A DNA stretch of 64,000 nucleotides from Kordia algicida OT-1 (GCF_000154725.1 NZ_DS544873.1:3175397-3239396); one strand, 5' to 3'. Positions 42,523-51,983 are shown, numbered from the stretch's first letter. The notes: generated by a model from the sequence alone, not told the origin. Translations and numbers: made by a program.

Positions 42523-45363
42523 TTAGAATTTATATTTTAGTTGTAATCCGATGTTTCGTCCTCTATCATATCCAGAAACACCTTTTCCGTTTGTTGATGT
42601 TACTAAAACGTCTCCACCACTTGTTTCACGAACATATTTGATGTCAGGGTTTAGAATGTTTCGTATGCTGAAGTTTACCTCAAACTTATCTGAGATTTTA
42701 TTTTTTAAGATGAAATCTAATGTTGGAACTGCTTTTTCAATAATGTTTCCTAATTGACCAGAACCTAAAGCGTCAATTCTGTCTGAGAAATAAGAGAATA
42801 CTAAGTTTCCTGTTGGTTTGTAGCTTCCAAAAGTTGGAGAGTAGCTTACATCTGCATTGATGATGATTGGTGAAGCTCCTTGTAATTCATCTTTATCATT
42901 TCGGAAGTTTACACTATAAGTTCCTTGAATGACATCAAATAAGTCTTGCTCTGTATGCATTAATGTTGTGTTGAAACCTGCGGCAAGCAATGTTTCTTCA
43001 TCTTCGTTTTGCAATAAGTTTTTTCTAAACTCTACTTCAATTCCGTATACTCTAGCTTCTTCACCTGTTCTAAAATAACGTTGTGTTCCTGTAGCATCAA
43101 AGGCAACCACTCGGTTTACAGGATCTGAAATTCTCTTAGCAAATGCTGACACAGAGAAGATTTCTCCTTTTCCATAAAACCATTCATATTTTAAATCGAA
43201 GTTTAATACATTAGAATAAGACACATCACTTACGTTGATGAAGTCAGGATTGTTTGATCCTAATAAATCAGGGTTACCACCAATTCGGTTAGTTACATCA
43301 ATGTATACGAAAGGGGCAGTTTCTTTAAATTCTGGTAATGAAACCGTTCTACTTGCAGATAAACGTAAGTTTTGTTCTTCCGTCAATGCATATTTAATGT
43401 TCAAACTTGGTAAGATGAAGTTTTCGTATGCACTTGCGCTTGAGTTTCCGTTATTTCCTAAGTTGATTACATCATACGAAATACTTTGATCGAACGATTC
43501 AAAACGAATGCCAGGAACAATTAACCATTTATCTGATTTAATTTCAGCATCTGCATAACCTGCAAATAAATCTAAGTTACCTGTATATGTGTTTTCAGGA
43601 AGTCCAGGTCTGTTGGTATTGCTTAGTGTAGGAATTGCGTTAATAACTTTGATTGCATATATTCCTTGACCTGATGATAAACTTAGGTTTGAAGGATTGA
43701 ACACCGCATCTAAGTTGTTTACGTCTGTAACAGCAAAGTCAGAATCAATAATGTCATAACCATAACGGATGTTTTCAAAATTACGCTCTTTGCTTCTAGC
43801 GTTGTAACCAAAATTCAACTTAAAGTTCTCATTCGCTTCGTATTGTAAGTTGATACGACCATTAAATTCTGTATCATCAATATCTTGAAAATAACGTTGG
43901 TTGTCATAATCTACGTTACTAAAGAATGTTGGATTTGTTGTTGGATCATTATCAAAGGCAAACTGATAGTTTTCAATACTAATTCTTCTACGATCTGGTT
44001 GTTTTGCTAATACAAAATTGTATCCAGCAGCCCAGTCCAATTCAAATTTTCCTGATTTATGGTTACCAATTAATTGATTTACGTATACTTGATTTTGGTC
44101 AAATTGTGCGTTCATTTGATAAAAACCTTCATCGGTATTTAAAATAGCGTCTCGGTTTCTACCTTGTCCGTCAATACCAAAATATCCGACTTCGTTTGTA
44201 GAACTATTGATAAATAAAGAATTAAATTTTAACTTGTTTTTATCATCAATTTTATAATTTACCGTTCCCATCGCAGTGGTTGTAGTACTGTACTCAAATT
44301 CTTCTGCATCTTCAAACGCTTTCTTTTCAACGGTAGTAAAATCGGTTGCTTCACCTCTCCTATATTCGTATCCGTTTTCGAAAGAAGCCGTTCCAAAAAC
44401 GCTTAAACGAGATCCATTTTCAAAATCCCATGATTTTCCTCCTGAAATTCCAAAATTTACATTAATTGGTGCGCTTACATCTTCTGGATCTACTCCGTGC
44501 GATAAAATTACAGCAAACGGATTTTGATTATGTCTTGCATAGTCTCCAAAAAACCCAGAACCTTCACTGACTACAAAATCTTCTCCAATAGCATTTGTGT
44601 TTACACTTGTTCCAACAAATGCTTCTACATATCCTTTTCCTTTATAATCTTTTGAATTGATGTTTACATTACCTGCGGCAAAATCTCCGTATTGTTTGGA
44701 AGAATATGCCTTACTTACTGAGATATTTTCAATAACATCTGTTGCAAACAAGCCTAATTCAATATTCTTTTTATTAATATCATTTGATGGTAATGGCAAT
44801 CCGTTAAACGTTGTATTTAAGTAACGATCACCCAAACCACGTACATAAACATTGCTTGAACCTTCTTGTCGTGAAATACCTGAAATTTTAGATACCGCAG
44901 CAGCAGCATCTCCAGCTCCTTTTCTTGCCAATTCTTCAGCACCAATGATTTGTACAATATCTTTTGATTTCTTTTGCTCTAATAAAGTTGCTGCTTCTGA
45001 TACTTTACGCGTAGTAGCAGTAATAACCACCTGATCTAAAGCGGCAGCATTTACAGTCATAATTACATCAACATTTGTAATTTTTCCAGCATTTACAATG
45101 ACATTTTCAACTTCTTGCGTTTTGTATCCAACAAAACTGAATATTAATGTGTACGTTCCTGGTGCAACATCTGGAATTTGGTATAGTCCATCTAAATCAG
45201 AAGTAGTTCCTTTAGAAGTTCCTTTTACAGTAATATTTACAAAAGGAAGCGGATCGTTATTAGTTTCTTTATCTTGCACTTTTCCGACGATAGAGCCGTT
45301 TTGTGCAAATCCTATAATAAAGGTGAAGAATAGGAGAATCGTAAGTGTAATTTTTTGTCTCAT
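42523..45363 (-). CDS. TonB-dependent receptor
   Basis: The 946-residue outer-membrane protein has a signal peptide and a carboxypeptidase-regulatory-like domain (about 25-105, IVGKVQDKETNNDPLPFVNI). A plug domain follows (LEQKKSKDIVQIIGAEELAR and GSSNVYVRGLGDRYLNTTF), then a 22-strand-type barrel ending in Phe (RNIGLQLKYKF). The ligand is unknown. It is divergent from the PhoB/PhoR-like pair, with a 223-base gap, and co-directional with the lipoprotein gene. That arrangement suggests, but does not prove, phosphate-responsive uptake. Confidence 0.93.
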   Translation of the reverse strand: MRQKITLTILLFFTFIIGFAQNGSIVGKVQDKETNNDPLPFVNITVKGTSKGTTSDLDGLYQIPDVAPGTYTLIFSFVGYKTQEVENVIVNAGKITNVDVIMTVNAAALDQVVITATTRKVSEAATLLEQKKSKDIVQIIGAEELARKGAGDAAAAVSKISGISRQEGSSNVYVRGLGDRYLNTTFNGLPLPSNDINKKNIELGLFATDVIENISVSKAYSSKQYGDFAAGNVNINSKDYKGKGYVEAFVGTSVNTNAIGEDFVVSEGSGFFGDYARHNQNPFAVILSHGVDPEDVSAPINVNFGISGGKSWDFENGSRLSVFGTASFENGYEYRRGEATDFTTVEKKAFEDAEEFEYSTTTTAMGTVNYKIDDKNKLKFNSLFINSSTNEVGYFGIDGQGRNRDAILNTDEGFYQMNAQFDQNQVYVNQLIGNHKSGKFELDWAAGYNFVLAKQPDRRRISIENYQFAFDNDPTTNPTFFSNVDYDNQRYFQDIDDTEFNGRINLQYEANENFKLNFGYNARSKERNFENIRYGYDIIDSDFAVTDVNNLDAVFNPSNLSLSSGQGIYAIKVINAIPTLSNTNRPGLPENTYTGNLDLFAGYADAEIKSDKWLIVPGIRFESFDQSISYDVINLGNNGNSSASAYENFILPSLNIKYALTEEQNLRLSASRTVSLPEFKETAPFVYIDVTNRIGGNPDLLGSNNPDFINVSDVSYSNVLNFDLKYEWFYGKGEIFSVSAFAKRISDPVNRVVAFDATGTQRYFRTGEEARVYGIEVEFRKNLLQNEDEETLLAAGFNTTLMHTEQDLFDVIQGTYSVNFRNDKDELQGASPIIINADVSYSPTFGSYKPTGNLVFSYFSDRIDALGSGQLGNIIEKAVPTLDFILKNKISDKFEVNFSIRNILNPDIKYVRETSGGDVLVTSTNGKGVSGYDRGRNIGLQLKYKF

Positions 45364-45586
45364 CTAGGTTTTTATTTCACAGCGCAAAGAAATGAGCAAC
45401 GTGTAAAGATGACGTTACTTGCAGGTTAACAGTTTGTAATATGTATGTTAGGTTAATGTTATCATATTAAAAGAGTGTTAAGTGCTTTCAATAATTAATT
45501 TTATCTTTACTTTTGAAGTCTAGAAAAACATACAGCTTTTGTTTAAAAACAACACAATCAGCTACTTAAACTAAAAACAACACAGG

Positions 45587-46270
45587 ATGAAAAAAAAGGA
45601 TATTAAAATACTATTAGTTGACGACGAGCCAGATATCTTGGAAATTGTAGGGTATAATTTATCTTCTGAAGGATATAATTTAACCACAGCATCCAATGGT
45701 GTTGAAGCAATTGCAAAAGCAAAAAAAATAAAACCACATTTAATTATTATGGATGTGATGATGCCAGAAATGGATGGCATTGAAGCCTGTGAAAATATTA
45801 GAAAAGATAGCAGTTTGGCAAATACGATTATTACTTTTTTAACGGCTCGAGGAGAAGATTATTCACAAGTTGCCGGATTTGATGCAGGTGCAGATGATTA
45901 TATAACGAAACCTATCAAACCAAAAGTATTGGTCAGTAAAGTAAAAGCCTTGCTTCGTAGATTGAAAAGTGAAGATGAAAATGCACAAATTCTTACGGTT
46001 GGAAATATTGTGATAAATAGAGAAGAATATAAAATTGAAAAAGAAGGTGTCGAAATCATCTTGCCAAGAAAAGAATTTGAATTACTGTCATTGCTAGCTT
46101 CTCGCCCAGAAAAAGTATTTAAAAGAGAAGAAATTCTAGACAAAGTTTGGGGAAATGAAGTCATTGTTGGCGGACGAACAATTGATGTCCACATTCGTAA
46201 ATTAAGAGAAAAGATTGGAGAAAATCATTTCAAAACGGTAAAAGGCGTAGGCTACAAGTACGTACAATAA
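45587..46270 (+). CDS. PhoB-like response regulator (OmpR/PhoB family)
   Basis: The 227-residue protein has a receiver domain with the acidic cluster in ILLVDDEPDILEI and phosphoacceptor Asp56 in IIMDVMMPEMDG. A winged-helix output domain follows (about 130-227, LPRKEFELLSLLASRPEKVF and VGGRTIDVHIRKLREKIG). It starts the two-gene unit with the kinase three bases downstream. In flavobacteria this pair, beside a TonB receptor, is commonly taken as PhoB/PhoR; the gene name is by analogy. Confidence 0.92.
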   Translation: MKKKDIKILLVDDEPDILEIVGYNLSSEGYNLTTASNGVEAIAKAKKIKPHLIIMDVMMPEMDGIEACENIRKDSSLANTIITFLTARGEDYSQVAGFDAGADDYITKPIKPKVLVSKVKALLRRLKSEDENAQILTVGNIVINREEYKIEKEGVEIILPRKEFELLSLLASRPEKVFKREEILDKVWGNEVIVGGRTIDVHIRKLREKIGENHFKTVKGVGYKYVQ

Positions 46271-46273
46271 TAC

Positions 46274-47317
46274 ATGACTAGAAAACTCAAAAAATCATAT
46301 CGTTTCGCACTGCGATCGTCGTTGTACATTACTTTATTTGCAACTACGGTCCTAACGTTTTTACTATATTTTTTTGGGATTAAAAATTTCTTCGTTCCAA
46401 TACTATTCTTTGCACTTTGTTTTACGTTTTGTTTCTTCATTTTACAATTTCGTGTAGAACGATTCATCTACCGTAGAGTAAAAAAAATATACGACGATGT
46501 TACGTTACTTGATGTGAGTGATTTTCACAATTATCCCATCACAACAGATATGGCAACGCTGACAAAAGAAATTGAAAAGTTTGCGACAAATAAAAAATTA
46601 GAAATCGAAACACTAAAGGTTCGAGAAAATTACCGAAAAGAATTTATTGGAAATGTTTCACACGAATTAAAAACGCCATTATTTACAGTGCAAGGTTATA
46701 TTTTAACTTTGTTAGATGGTGCCATGAACGACAAAGCCATTCGTAAAAAATACCTAAATAGAGCAGGAAAAGGTGTTGAACGCCTCATCTATATTGTGAA
46801 AGATTTAGATATGATTACCAAGCTTGAAGCCGGAGATTTAAATCTTGATCTAGAAGAATTTGACATTATTGAACTGGTGCAAAGTGTATTTGATTTATTG
46901 GAAATGAAAGCCGCAAAAAAGAACATTACGTTGGCTTTTGATATGAATTATGCCAATCCGATTATGGTAAAGGCAGACAAAGAACGCATTCAGCAAGTAT
47001 TAACCAATTTGATTGTAAACTCTATCAAATACGGACGCGATAATGGAACTACGGAAATTAGCGTGGAAAATCTCATTCGAAACAAAGTAATTGTGCGTGT
47101 TACTGATAATGGAGAAGGAATTGAAACAGAAAATATTGCACGATTATTTGAGCGTTTTTATCGTGTAGATAAAAGTCGTGCGCGTAAAGAAGGTGGTTCT
47201 GGTTTAGGGCTTTCTATCGTAAAACATATTATTGAAGCTCACAATGAAAAAATATACGTAGAAAGTGAATACGATGTTGGTTCAGAATTTTCATTTACCT
47301 TGGAAAAGGTGGAATAA
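46274..47317 (+). CDS. PhoR-like sensor histidine kinase
   Basis: The 347-residue protein has two transmembrane helices (about 14-33 and 40-58), almost no extracytoplasmic loop and a short HAMP-like segment. The HisKA domain has His130 in GNVSHELKTPLF. The HATPase domain has LTNLIVNSIKYG (N box), DNGEGI (G1) and EGGSGLGLSIVK (G2). The lack of a periplasmic sensor is typical of PhoR-like kinases that sense through membrane partners. The last 27 bases overlap, tail to tail, the glycosyltransferase gene on the other strand. Confidence 0.92.
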   Translation: MTRKLKKSYRFALRSSLYITLFATTVLTFLLYFFGIKNFFVPILFFALCFTFCFFILQFRVERFIYRRVKKIYDDVTLLDVSDFHNYPITTDMATLTKEIEKFATNKKLEIETLKVRENYRKEFIGNVSHELKTPLFTVQGYILTLLDGAMNDKAIRKKYLNRAGKGVERLIYIVKDLDMITKLEAGDLNLDLEEFDIIELVQSVFDLLEMKAAKKNITLAFDMNYANPIMVKADKERIQQVLTNLIVNSIKYGRDNGTTEISVENLIRNKVIVRVTDNGEGIETENIARLFERFYRVDKSRARKEGGSGLGLSIVKHIIEAHNEKIYVESEYDVGSEFSFTLEKVE

Positions 47318-48352
47318 TGCTGCGTAATTTTCCTCATAATTAAATTGACTCAATCCTTTAAAATCTTTAACTCGCGTTAACTGATCGATTGAAAAATCAT
47401 CCTGTGTTGCCGTAGGAACTAACTGTTGTTTCTGCAAACGTTTCGCTAAATATTCTTGCTCAAATTGCCCTGGTGTTGGAATAAAAAAAGCTTTCTTATT
47501 CAACTTTGCCAAATCCATGACAGTCGTATATCCCGATCGCGATAATACAAAAGCACTTTCGTTAAATGCCTTTTCCAATTCATCACTCTGCATAAAATTG
47601 ACAACCTCACAATTTAAAAACTGAAAATGTTCTTGTTTCGCTTCAATCTTTCCACGGACAAACAATACTTTTCCATCAAAATGTTTTACTTCTTCAAACA
47701 ACTTTTCTTCCAACATGGTGCGTTGCGGTTCTGGACCTGATAAAATTACCATCAAATCATACACAATTGGCAATTCTTGCACTTTCAATCTGCTCAGCGG
47801 ACCAATATATTTTAGCGAAAGCGAATGTTTTTTTAAATGCCCGAGTTTCCCAGAAAGGTTTGGTTTTCCAGCAACGTCAGGAACCCAACATTCATCAAAC
47901 TTTTTAATAATATTTTGATGAATTTTACTGCTAAACCACGTTGTTGCTCCACTAAGTACATTCAATTGATGCGTAATAAAAACCGAAGGCACTTTTTTGC
48001 TATACACACCAAGTCTGTTATCAGAAATGATTCCACAAAAATCACGCTCCTTCACCAATTTCTTTACAATCTTTTTCTCTCTTGCAATAGCTTTCAGCAT
48101 CTTAGGCGAGTCTTTCAACATCTTTAGCTTAAAATTCTTTCCTTTTTTGGCATATTCAATCTGATAATTGGGAAGTGTAACGGTTTCCAAATCAGGAAAT
48201 TCTTTTTGTAACAATTGCAGTGCAATTCCGTCAGAAGCAATCACAGGAATAAAATTTTCTGCAAGCAAAGCGTTAATAATCGGAATACATCTTGTGGCGT
48301 GTCCCAAGCCCCAATTTAGCGGAGCAACCAAAACAGTTTTTGAATTCTTCAT
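47291..48352 (-). CDS. MurG-like glycosyltransferase family protein
   Basis: About 353 residues from the ATG at 48352. VLVAPLNWGLGHATRCIPII is the N-terminal signature of GT28-like proteins of Bacteroidota. DLMVILSGPEPQRTM and the C-terminal FVLSRSGYTTVMDLAKLNKK with TPGQFEQEYLAKRL form the donor-binding site. Acceptor and sugar are unknown. A TATCTTTG box ends only five bases before the start codon, so the message is nearly leaderless. The upstream in-frame extension is therefore not used. Its 3' end overlaps the histidine kinase gene by 27 bases. Confidence 0.87.
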   Translation of the reverse strand: MKNSKTVLVAPLNWGLGHATRCIPIINALLAENFIPVIASDGIALQLLQKEFPDLETVTLPNYQIEYAKKGKNFKLKMLKDSPKMLKAIAREKKIVKKLVKERDFCGIISDNRLGVYSKKVPSVFITHQLNVLSGATTWFSSKIHQNIIKKFDECWVPDVAGKPNLSGKLGHLKKHSLSLKYIGPLSRLKVQELPIVYDLMVILSGPEPQRTMLEEKLFEEVKHFDGKVLFVRGKIEAKQEHFQFLNCEVVNFMQSDELEKAFNESAFVLSRSGYTTVMDLAKLNKKAFFIPTPGQFEQEYLAKRLQKQQLVPTATQDDFSIDQLTRVKDFKGLSQFNYEENYAALFHLFQGK

Positions 48353-48357
48353 AAAAT

Positions 48358-48365
48358 CAAAGATA
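48358..48365 (-). promoter_or_regulatory. -7 promoter box for the glycosyltransferase gene
   Basis: An exact TATCTTTG on the minus strand, five bases from the ATG at 48352. This fixes the start and predicts a near-leaderless transcript. Confidence 0.6.
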
Positions 48366-48394
48366 AGAATATAAAAAGGTCTGCAAGTTTTCCT

Positions 48395-48402
48395 TAGTTT
48401 TG
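48395..48402 (+). promoter_or_regulatory. -7 promoter box for trmB
   Basis: TAGTTTTG matches TAnnTTTG, 21 bases before the GTG start of trmB and back to back with the promoter of the divergent glycosyltransferase gene. Confidence 0.5.
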
Positions 48403-48423
48403 TCAAAATATTAAGAAAACATT

Positions 48424-49098
48424 GTGGGAAGTAAAAACAAACTAAAACGCTTTAGAGAAAACGATACGTTTGCGAATGTCATACAGCCAACTCGTGAAGA
48501 AATTGTTTCAGGAAAATTTCCATACAAAGGAAAATGGAACAGCGATTTTTTTAAAAATGATGCGCCAATTGTATTAGAACTAGGTTGTGGAAAAGGAGAA
48601 TATACAGTCGCATTGGCAAAAAAGTTTCCGCACAAAAATTTTATCGGAATCGACATCAAAGGCGCGCGTTTTTGGAGAGGCGCCAAAACTGCCGTAGAAG
48701 ATGAAATGCCAAATGTTGCCTTTATCCGAACACAAATAGAATTAATAGAAGGTTTATTTGCAGAAAATGAAGTTGCTGAAATTTGGATTACTTTTCCCGA
48801 TCCGCAAATAAAATATAAGCGTACCAAACACCGAATGACCAACGAAACCTTTTTGGCGCGGTATAAAAAAATATTAAATGCTGAAGGAACAGTACACTTA
48901 AAAACCGACAGTGAATTTATGCACGGATACACGCTCGGACTTTTGCATGGCGCAGGACACGAAGTATTATATGCAAACCATGATGTATACCGAAATGAAG
49001 GAAGTCCAAAAGAAGTCACAGAAATTCAAACATTTTACGAGTTACAATATTTGGAAGTAAACAAGGCAATTACTTATATTCACTTCAAAATCAAGTAA
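48424..49098 (+). CDS. trmB: tRNA (guanosine(46)-N7)-methyltransferase
   Basis: The 224-residue methyltransferase has SAM motif I VLELGCGKGEYTVALAKKFP, the family marker FIGIDIKGARFWRGAKTA and IWITFPDPQIKYKRTKHRM. It makes m7G46 in the tRNA variable loop. The start is a GTG at 48424; no ATG lies nearby, and the N-terminal MGSKNKLKRFREN is conserved in flavobacterial TrmB as I know it. Its stop overlaps the next start by one base, so three genes (trmB, exporter, ATL) are coupled. Confidence 0.95.
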   Translation: MGSKNKLKRFRENDTFANVIQPTREEIVSGKFPYKGKWNSDFFKNDAPIVLELGCGKGEYTVALAKKFPHKNFIGIDIKGARFWRGAKTAVEDEMPNVAFIRTQIELIEGLFAENEVAEIWITFPDPQIKYKRTKHRMTNETFLARYKKILNAEGTVHLKTDSEFMHGYTLGLLHGAGHEVLYANHDVYRNEGSPKEVTEIQTFYELQYLEVNKAITYIHFKIK

Positions 49099-49745
49099 TG
49101 ACCGATCTCATTATTCTCTTTTTTATTACTTTTTCAGCAGCACTTTTGGGTGTTGTTCCGCCAGGGTTAATCAACATTACGGCGGCAAAAATAAGTACCC
49201 AAAAAGGGAAAATGAATGGAATTATCTTCGCTATTGGCGCTTCGTTAGTGGTACTAATTCAAGCAATGATTGCGGTAATGATTTCCAAATATCTATATCA
49301 CAATCAAGAAGTTATTGACGTATTGCTCAAAATAGCGTTGGTTATTTTTGGACTTTTAGGAATTTACTTTTTTATCATTGCACGAAAGAAAAAAGGGAAA
49401 CGAATCCGAATGGTCAAAGTTAGCAAAAAAGGAAGCTTTTTTAAAGGAGTTTTCTTAGCAATGCTCAACGTTTTGCCAATTCCATACTTCGCAGGATTAA
49501 ATGCCTTGTGGAGAACTTCGGGTTTAATGGAATTTACCAATACAGACATTATCGTATTTATACTTGGCGCGGGTTTCGGAACATTTGCTATGTTGTACAT
49601 GTACGTATTTTACTTTAACAAATCACAATCGCGGTCGGGAAAATTTTCCAAATCTTCCGATTACATTCTAAGTATTTTAATGTTAGTTTTGGTCATTATC
49701 ACACTCATTCGTATCTTTTTCGGACAAGAACCTGTTACCACATGA
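49098..49745 (+). CDS. LysE-family transporter
   Basis: The 215-residue protein has six hydrophobic segments in the LysE/RhtB pattern: VVPPGLINITAAKISTQKG after the first helix, two helices, a basic loop (ARKKKGKRIRM), GVFLAMLNVLPIPYF, and two final helices. This superfamily exports amino acids or related small molecules; the substrate is unknown. It is overlapped by trmB by one base and overlaps the ATL gene by four bases. Confidence 0.88.
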   Translation: MTDLIILFFITFSAALLGVVPPGLINITAAKISTQKGKMNGIIFAIGASLVVLIQAMIAVMISKYLYHNQEVIDVLLKIALVIFGLLGIYFFIIARKKKGKRIRMVKVSKKGSFFKGVFLAMLNVLPIPYFAGLNALWRTSGLMEFTNTDIIVFILGAGFGTFAMLYMYVFYFNKSQSRSGKFSKSSDYILSILMLVLVIITLIRIFFGQEPVTT

Positions 49746-50077
49746 AACCTGAAAATCAAAACTTCTTTGAACGCGTATACGAGGTCGCTCGCCTAATTCC
49801 GTATGGCAGAGTTACGAGTTATGGCGCAATTGCCAAATATTTAGGCGCGGCAAGAAGTGCACGCATGGTTGGCTGGGCAATGAATAGCTCAGGAAAACAT
49901 GAAGATGTACACGCGCACAGAGTTGTAAACCGAAAAGGATTGCTCACAGGAAAACATCATTTTCAAGGAACCAATTTAATGCAACAATTGCTAGAAAGTG
50001 AAGGTATTGAAGTTGTAGACAATCAAATTCAGAACTTGGACAACTATTTTTGGGATCCTTCAACGGAACTTAAATAA
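49742..50077 (+). CDS. Alkyltransferase-like (ATL) DNA repair protein
   Basis: The 111-residue protein has the DNA-binding domain of O6-methylguanine methyltransferases: FFERVYEVARLIPYGRVTSY, AIAKYLGAARSARMVGWAM and the active-site region. That region reads VHAHRVVNRKG, with Ala where the reactive Cys of PCHRV would be. ATL proteins bind O6-alkylguanine and hand it to nucleotide excision repair without removing the alkyl group. It is the last gene of the trmB operon. Confidence 0.9.
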   Translation: MKPENQNFFERVYEVARLIPYGRVTSYGAIAKYLGAARSARMVGWAMNSSGKHEDVHAHRVVNRKGLLTGKHHFQGTNLMQQLLESEGIEVVDNQIQNLDNYFWDPSTELK

Positions 50078-50537
50078 CGTGAGTTCGACGTAAGAATTTT
50101 AGTTTGAAACTCTTCTTTTCCGCAGTATAGCAGGAGTTTTTCGTTAAAAATTTTCGAAACCTTGGAGAAATGTTAATTCATGAACTCCATAACAGAAAAT
50201 AGAGCATGGTGAACTAAAATTTAGAAAAATTCATGCGGTTTTAGTTTTTACCTAAAAGAAAAACTAAAAATACCTCTGGAAATCGAAGATTCATGAGTTC
50301 CATAATTGGAAATAGAAATCATACGAACTAAAAGTTCCCTTTCTTTTGTTGATGCCTGTGCTGAACTTGATTCAGTATTCTTTGGGTAAGCAAAGAAAAC
50401 GAAAATAAAACCATGAAAATGAATTACATAGCAGAATTATTTCTAAAATTACTATAAATATAAATTGAATGATTTATATCGAACTGACGTTAAATAATGT
50501 TTTTTTCATTCTCCTTCTACGCTCGCTTTTAATTTTT

Positions 50538-50570
50538 TCGCTTCCGCAGAATTGTCTCTGCTGCAAAGAA
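50538..50570. repeat. 33-base dispersed repeat, copy 2
   Basis: Matches 13823-13855 in the same orientation with two mismatches. Confidence 0.75.
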
Positions 50571-50753
50571 AATTCAATTTCCAGAACAAAGAGACTTTCA
50601 CGTCTCAAACTCCAGTGTCGTTTCTGATGAATACAAGAAGTGCAATCAAAACATAATTTTTTCAGAAAGCTGTTTTCAAATGGCTCATAATAAGATCGTA
50701 TCGTACAATCAATCATTTCAATACAACGGCTTCTAATTCTAAACATTTCGCAG

Positions 50754-50761
50754 TATCTTTG
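50754..50761 (+). promoter_or_regulatory. -7 promoter box for the Mrp/NBP35 gene
   Basis: TATCTTTG is an exact TAnnTTTG match, giving a leader of about 70 bases before the GTG start. Confidence 0.5.
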
Positions 50762-50837
50762 CAATTTAGAATCAATTTACATTGAAAACAGCATAAAATG
50801 TTTCTGTAATTGAAAACTTCAAACTAAAAACAACATT

Positions 50838-51965
50838 GTGAAAATAGAAAAGAAAGACATACAAGCAGCATTAAGTACCATTACCGTTCCTGGTGAAGGC
50901 GCTAACATGATTGCGAGTGGTGCTGTGAGAAACATCATGACATTTGCAGATGAAATTGTGGTTGATATTGTCATCGCAAATCCTACAATGCAAGCGAAGA
51001 AAAAAGTAGAAGCAGACATCACTACAGTTCTTCGTGAAAAAGTATATGCTGATGCAAAAGTAAAAGTCAACATAAAAGTGGAGCGACCTGAAAAGCCTGA
51101 AATCAAAGGAAAATCGTTACCAAATATCAAAAATATAATTGCAGTTGCTTCTGGAAAAGGTGGCGTTGGAAAATCTACCGTTACCGCAAATCTAGCGGTT
51201 ACCTTAGCAAAAATGGGCTTTAAAGTTGGTGTCTTAGATGCTGATATTTACGGACCATCCATGCCAATTATGTTTGACGTAGAAGGCGAAAAACCATTGG
51301 CTGTACGTGTGGATGGCGCTTCAAAAATGAAACCTGTAGAAAGTTATGGTGTAAAAATTCTTTCCATCGGATTCTTCACAAAACCAAATCAAGCAGTTGT
51401 TTGGCGTGGACCAATGGCGAGCAAAGCTTTAAACCAAATGATCTTTGATGCTGCTTGGGGCGAATTGGACTTTTTACTGCTAGACTTACCTCCAGGAACA
51501 GGAGACATTCACTTAAGCATCATGCAATCATTGCCAATTACAGGCGCAGTTGTCGTAAGTACACCGCAAAATGTCGCTTTAGCGGATGCGAAAAAAGGAG
51601 TTGCCATGTTCCAACAAGAAAGTATAAACGTTCCTGTATTGGGAATTATAGAAAATATGGCGTATTTTACTCCTGAAGAATTGCCAGACAACAAATATTA
51701 CATCTTTGGAAAAGAAGGTGCTAAAAACCTAGCAGAAGATATTGAAGTACCATTCTTAGGAGAAATTCCATTGGTACAAAGTATTCGTGAAGCTGGTGAC
51801 GTAGGAAGACCTGCTGCAATGCAAACCGCTACATTAATTGAAGCTGCTTTTGAAGAATTGACACGAAATGTAGTACAAGAAGTGGTAAACAGAAATGAAA
51901 GTTTGCCTGCTACGGAAGTAATTAAAATTACAACAATGGCTGGATGTTCAGCAGTAAAAAAATAA
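50838..51965 (+). CDS. apbC: Mrp/NBP35-family iron-sulfur cluster carrier ATPase
   Basis: The 375-residue protein starts at a GTG. It has an N-terminal MIP18-like (DUF59) domain (residues 1-85) and a deviant Walker A GKGGVGKSTVTANLA near residue 110. LDADIYGPSMPIMF and LLLDLPPGTGDIHL follow. The usual CxxC pair of NBP35 proteins is not visible; one Cys remains in the C-terminal AGCSAVKK. It transfers Fe-S clusters to apo-proteins. It starts a redox group with NifU-C 18 bases downstream. Confidence 0.93.
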   Translation: MKIEKKDIQAALSTITVPGEGANMIASGAVRNIMTFADEIVVDIVIANPTMQAKKKVEADITTVLREKVYADAKVKVNIKVERPEKPEIKGKSLPNIKNIIAVASGKGGVGKSTVTANLAVTLAKMGFKVGVLDADIYGPSMPIMFDVEGEKPLAVRVDGASKMKPVESYGVKILSIGFFTKPNQAVVWRGPMASKALNQMIFDAAWGELDFLLLDLPPGTGDIHLSIMQSLPITGAVVVSTPQNVALADAKKGVAMFQQESINVPVLGIIENMAYFTPEELPDNKYYIFGKEGAKNLAEDIEVPFLGEIPLVQSIREAGDVGRPAAMQTATLIEAAFEELTRNVVQEVVNRNESLPATEVIKITTMAGCSAVKK

Positions 51966-51983
51966 ACACGAAAAAAAAGAAAG

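Larger units (their letters stand above)
50078..50837. other. 760-base gene-free spacer with repeats and a hairpin
   Basis: I see no credible gene. It holds two similar segments (TTCATGAACTCCATAA near 50178 and TTCATGAGTTCCATAA near 50290, each followed by GAACTAAAA). There is an 11-base inverted repeat (50239-50249 with 50259-50269), a degenerate 'GTGCTGAACTTGATTCAGTA' repeat near 50358, the 33-base repeat at 50538-50570, and a TATCTTTG promoter box at 50754. Confidence 0.65.

Noticed and set aside
48411-49019. 202-codon minus-strand frame opposite trmB
   Set aside because: Shadow of trmB, which has clear methyltransferase motifs on the plus strand.
50474-50764. 96-codon minus-strand frame in the 50-kb spacer
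   Set aside because: Runs through dispersed repeats and the promoter of the Mrp/NBP35 gene; composition is not protein-like.
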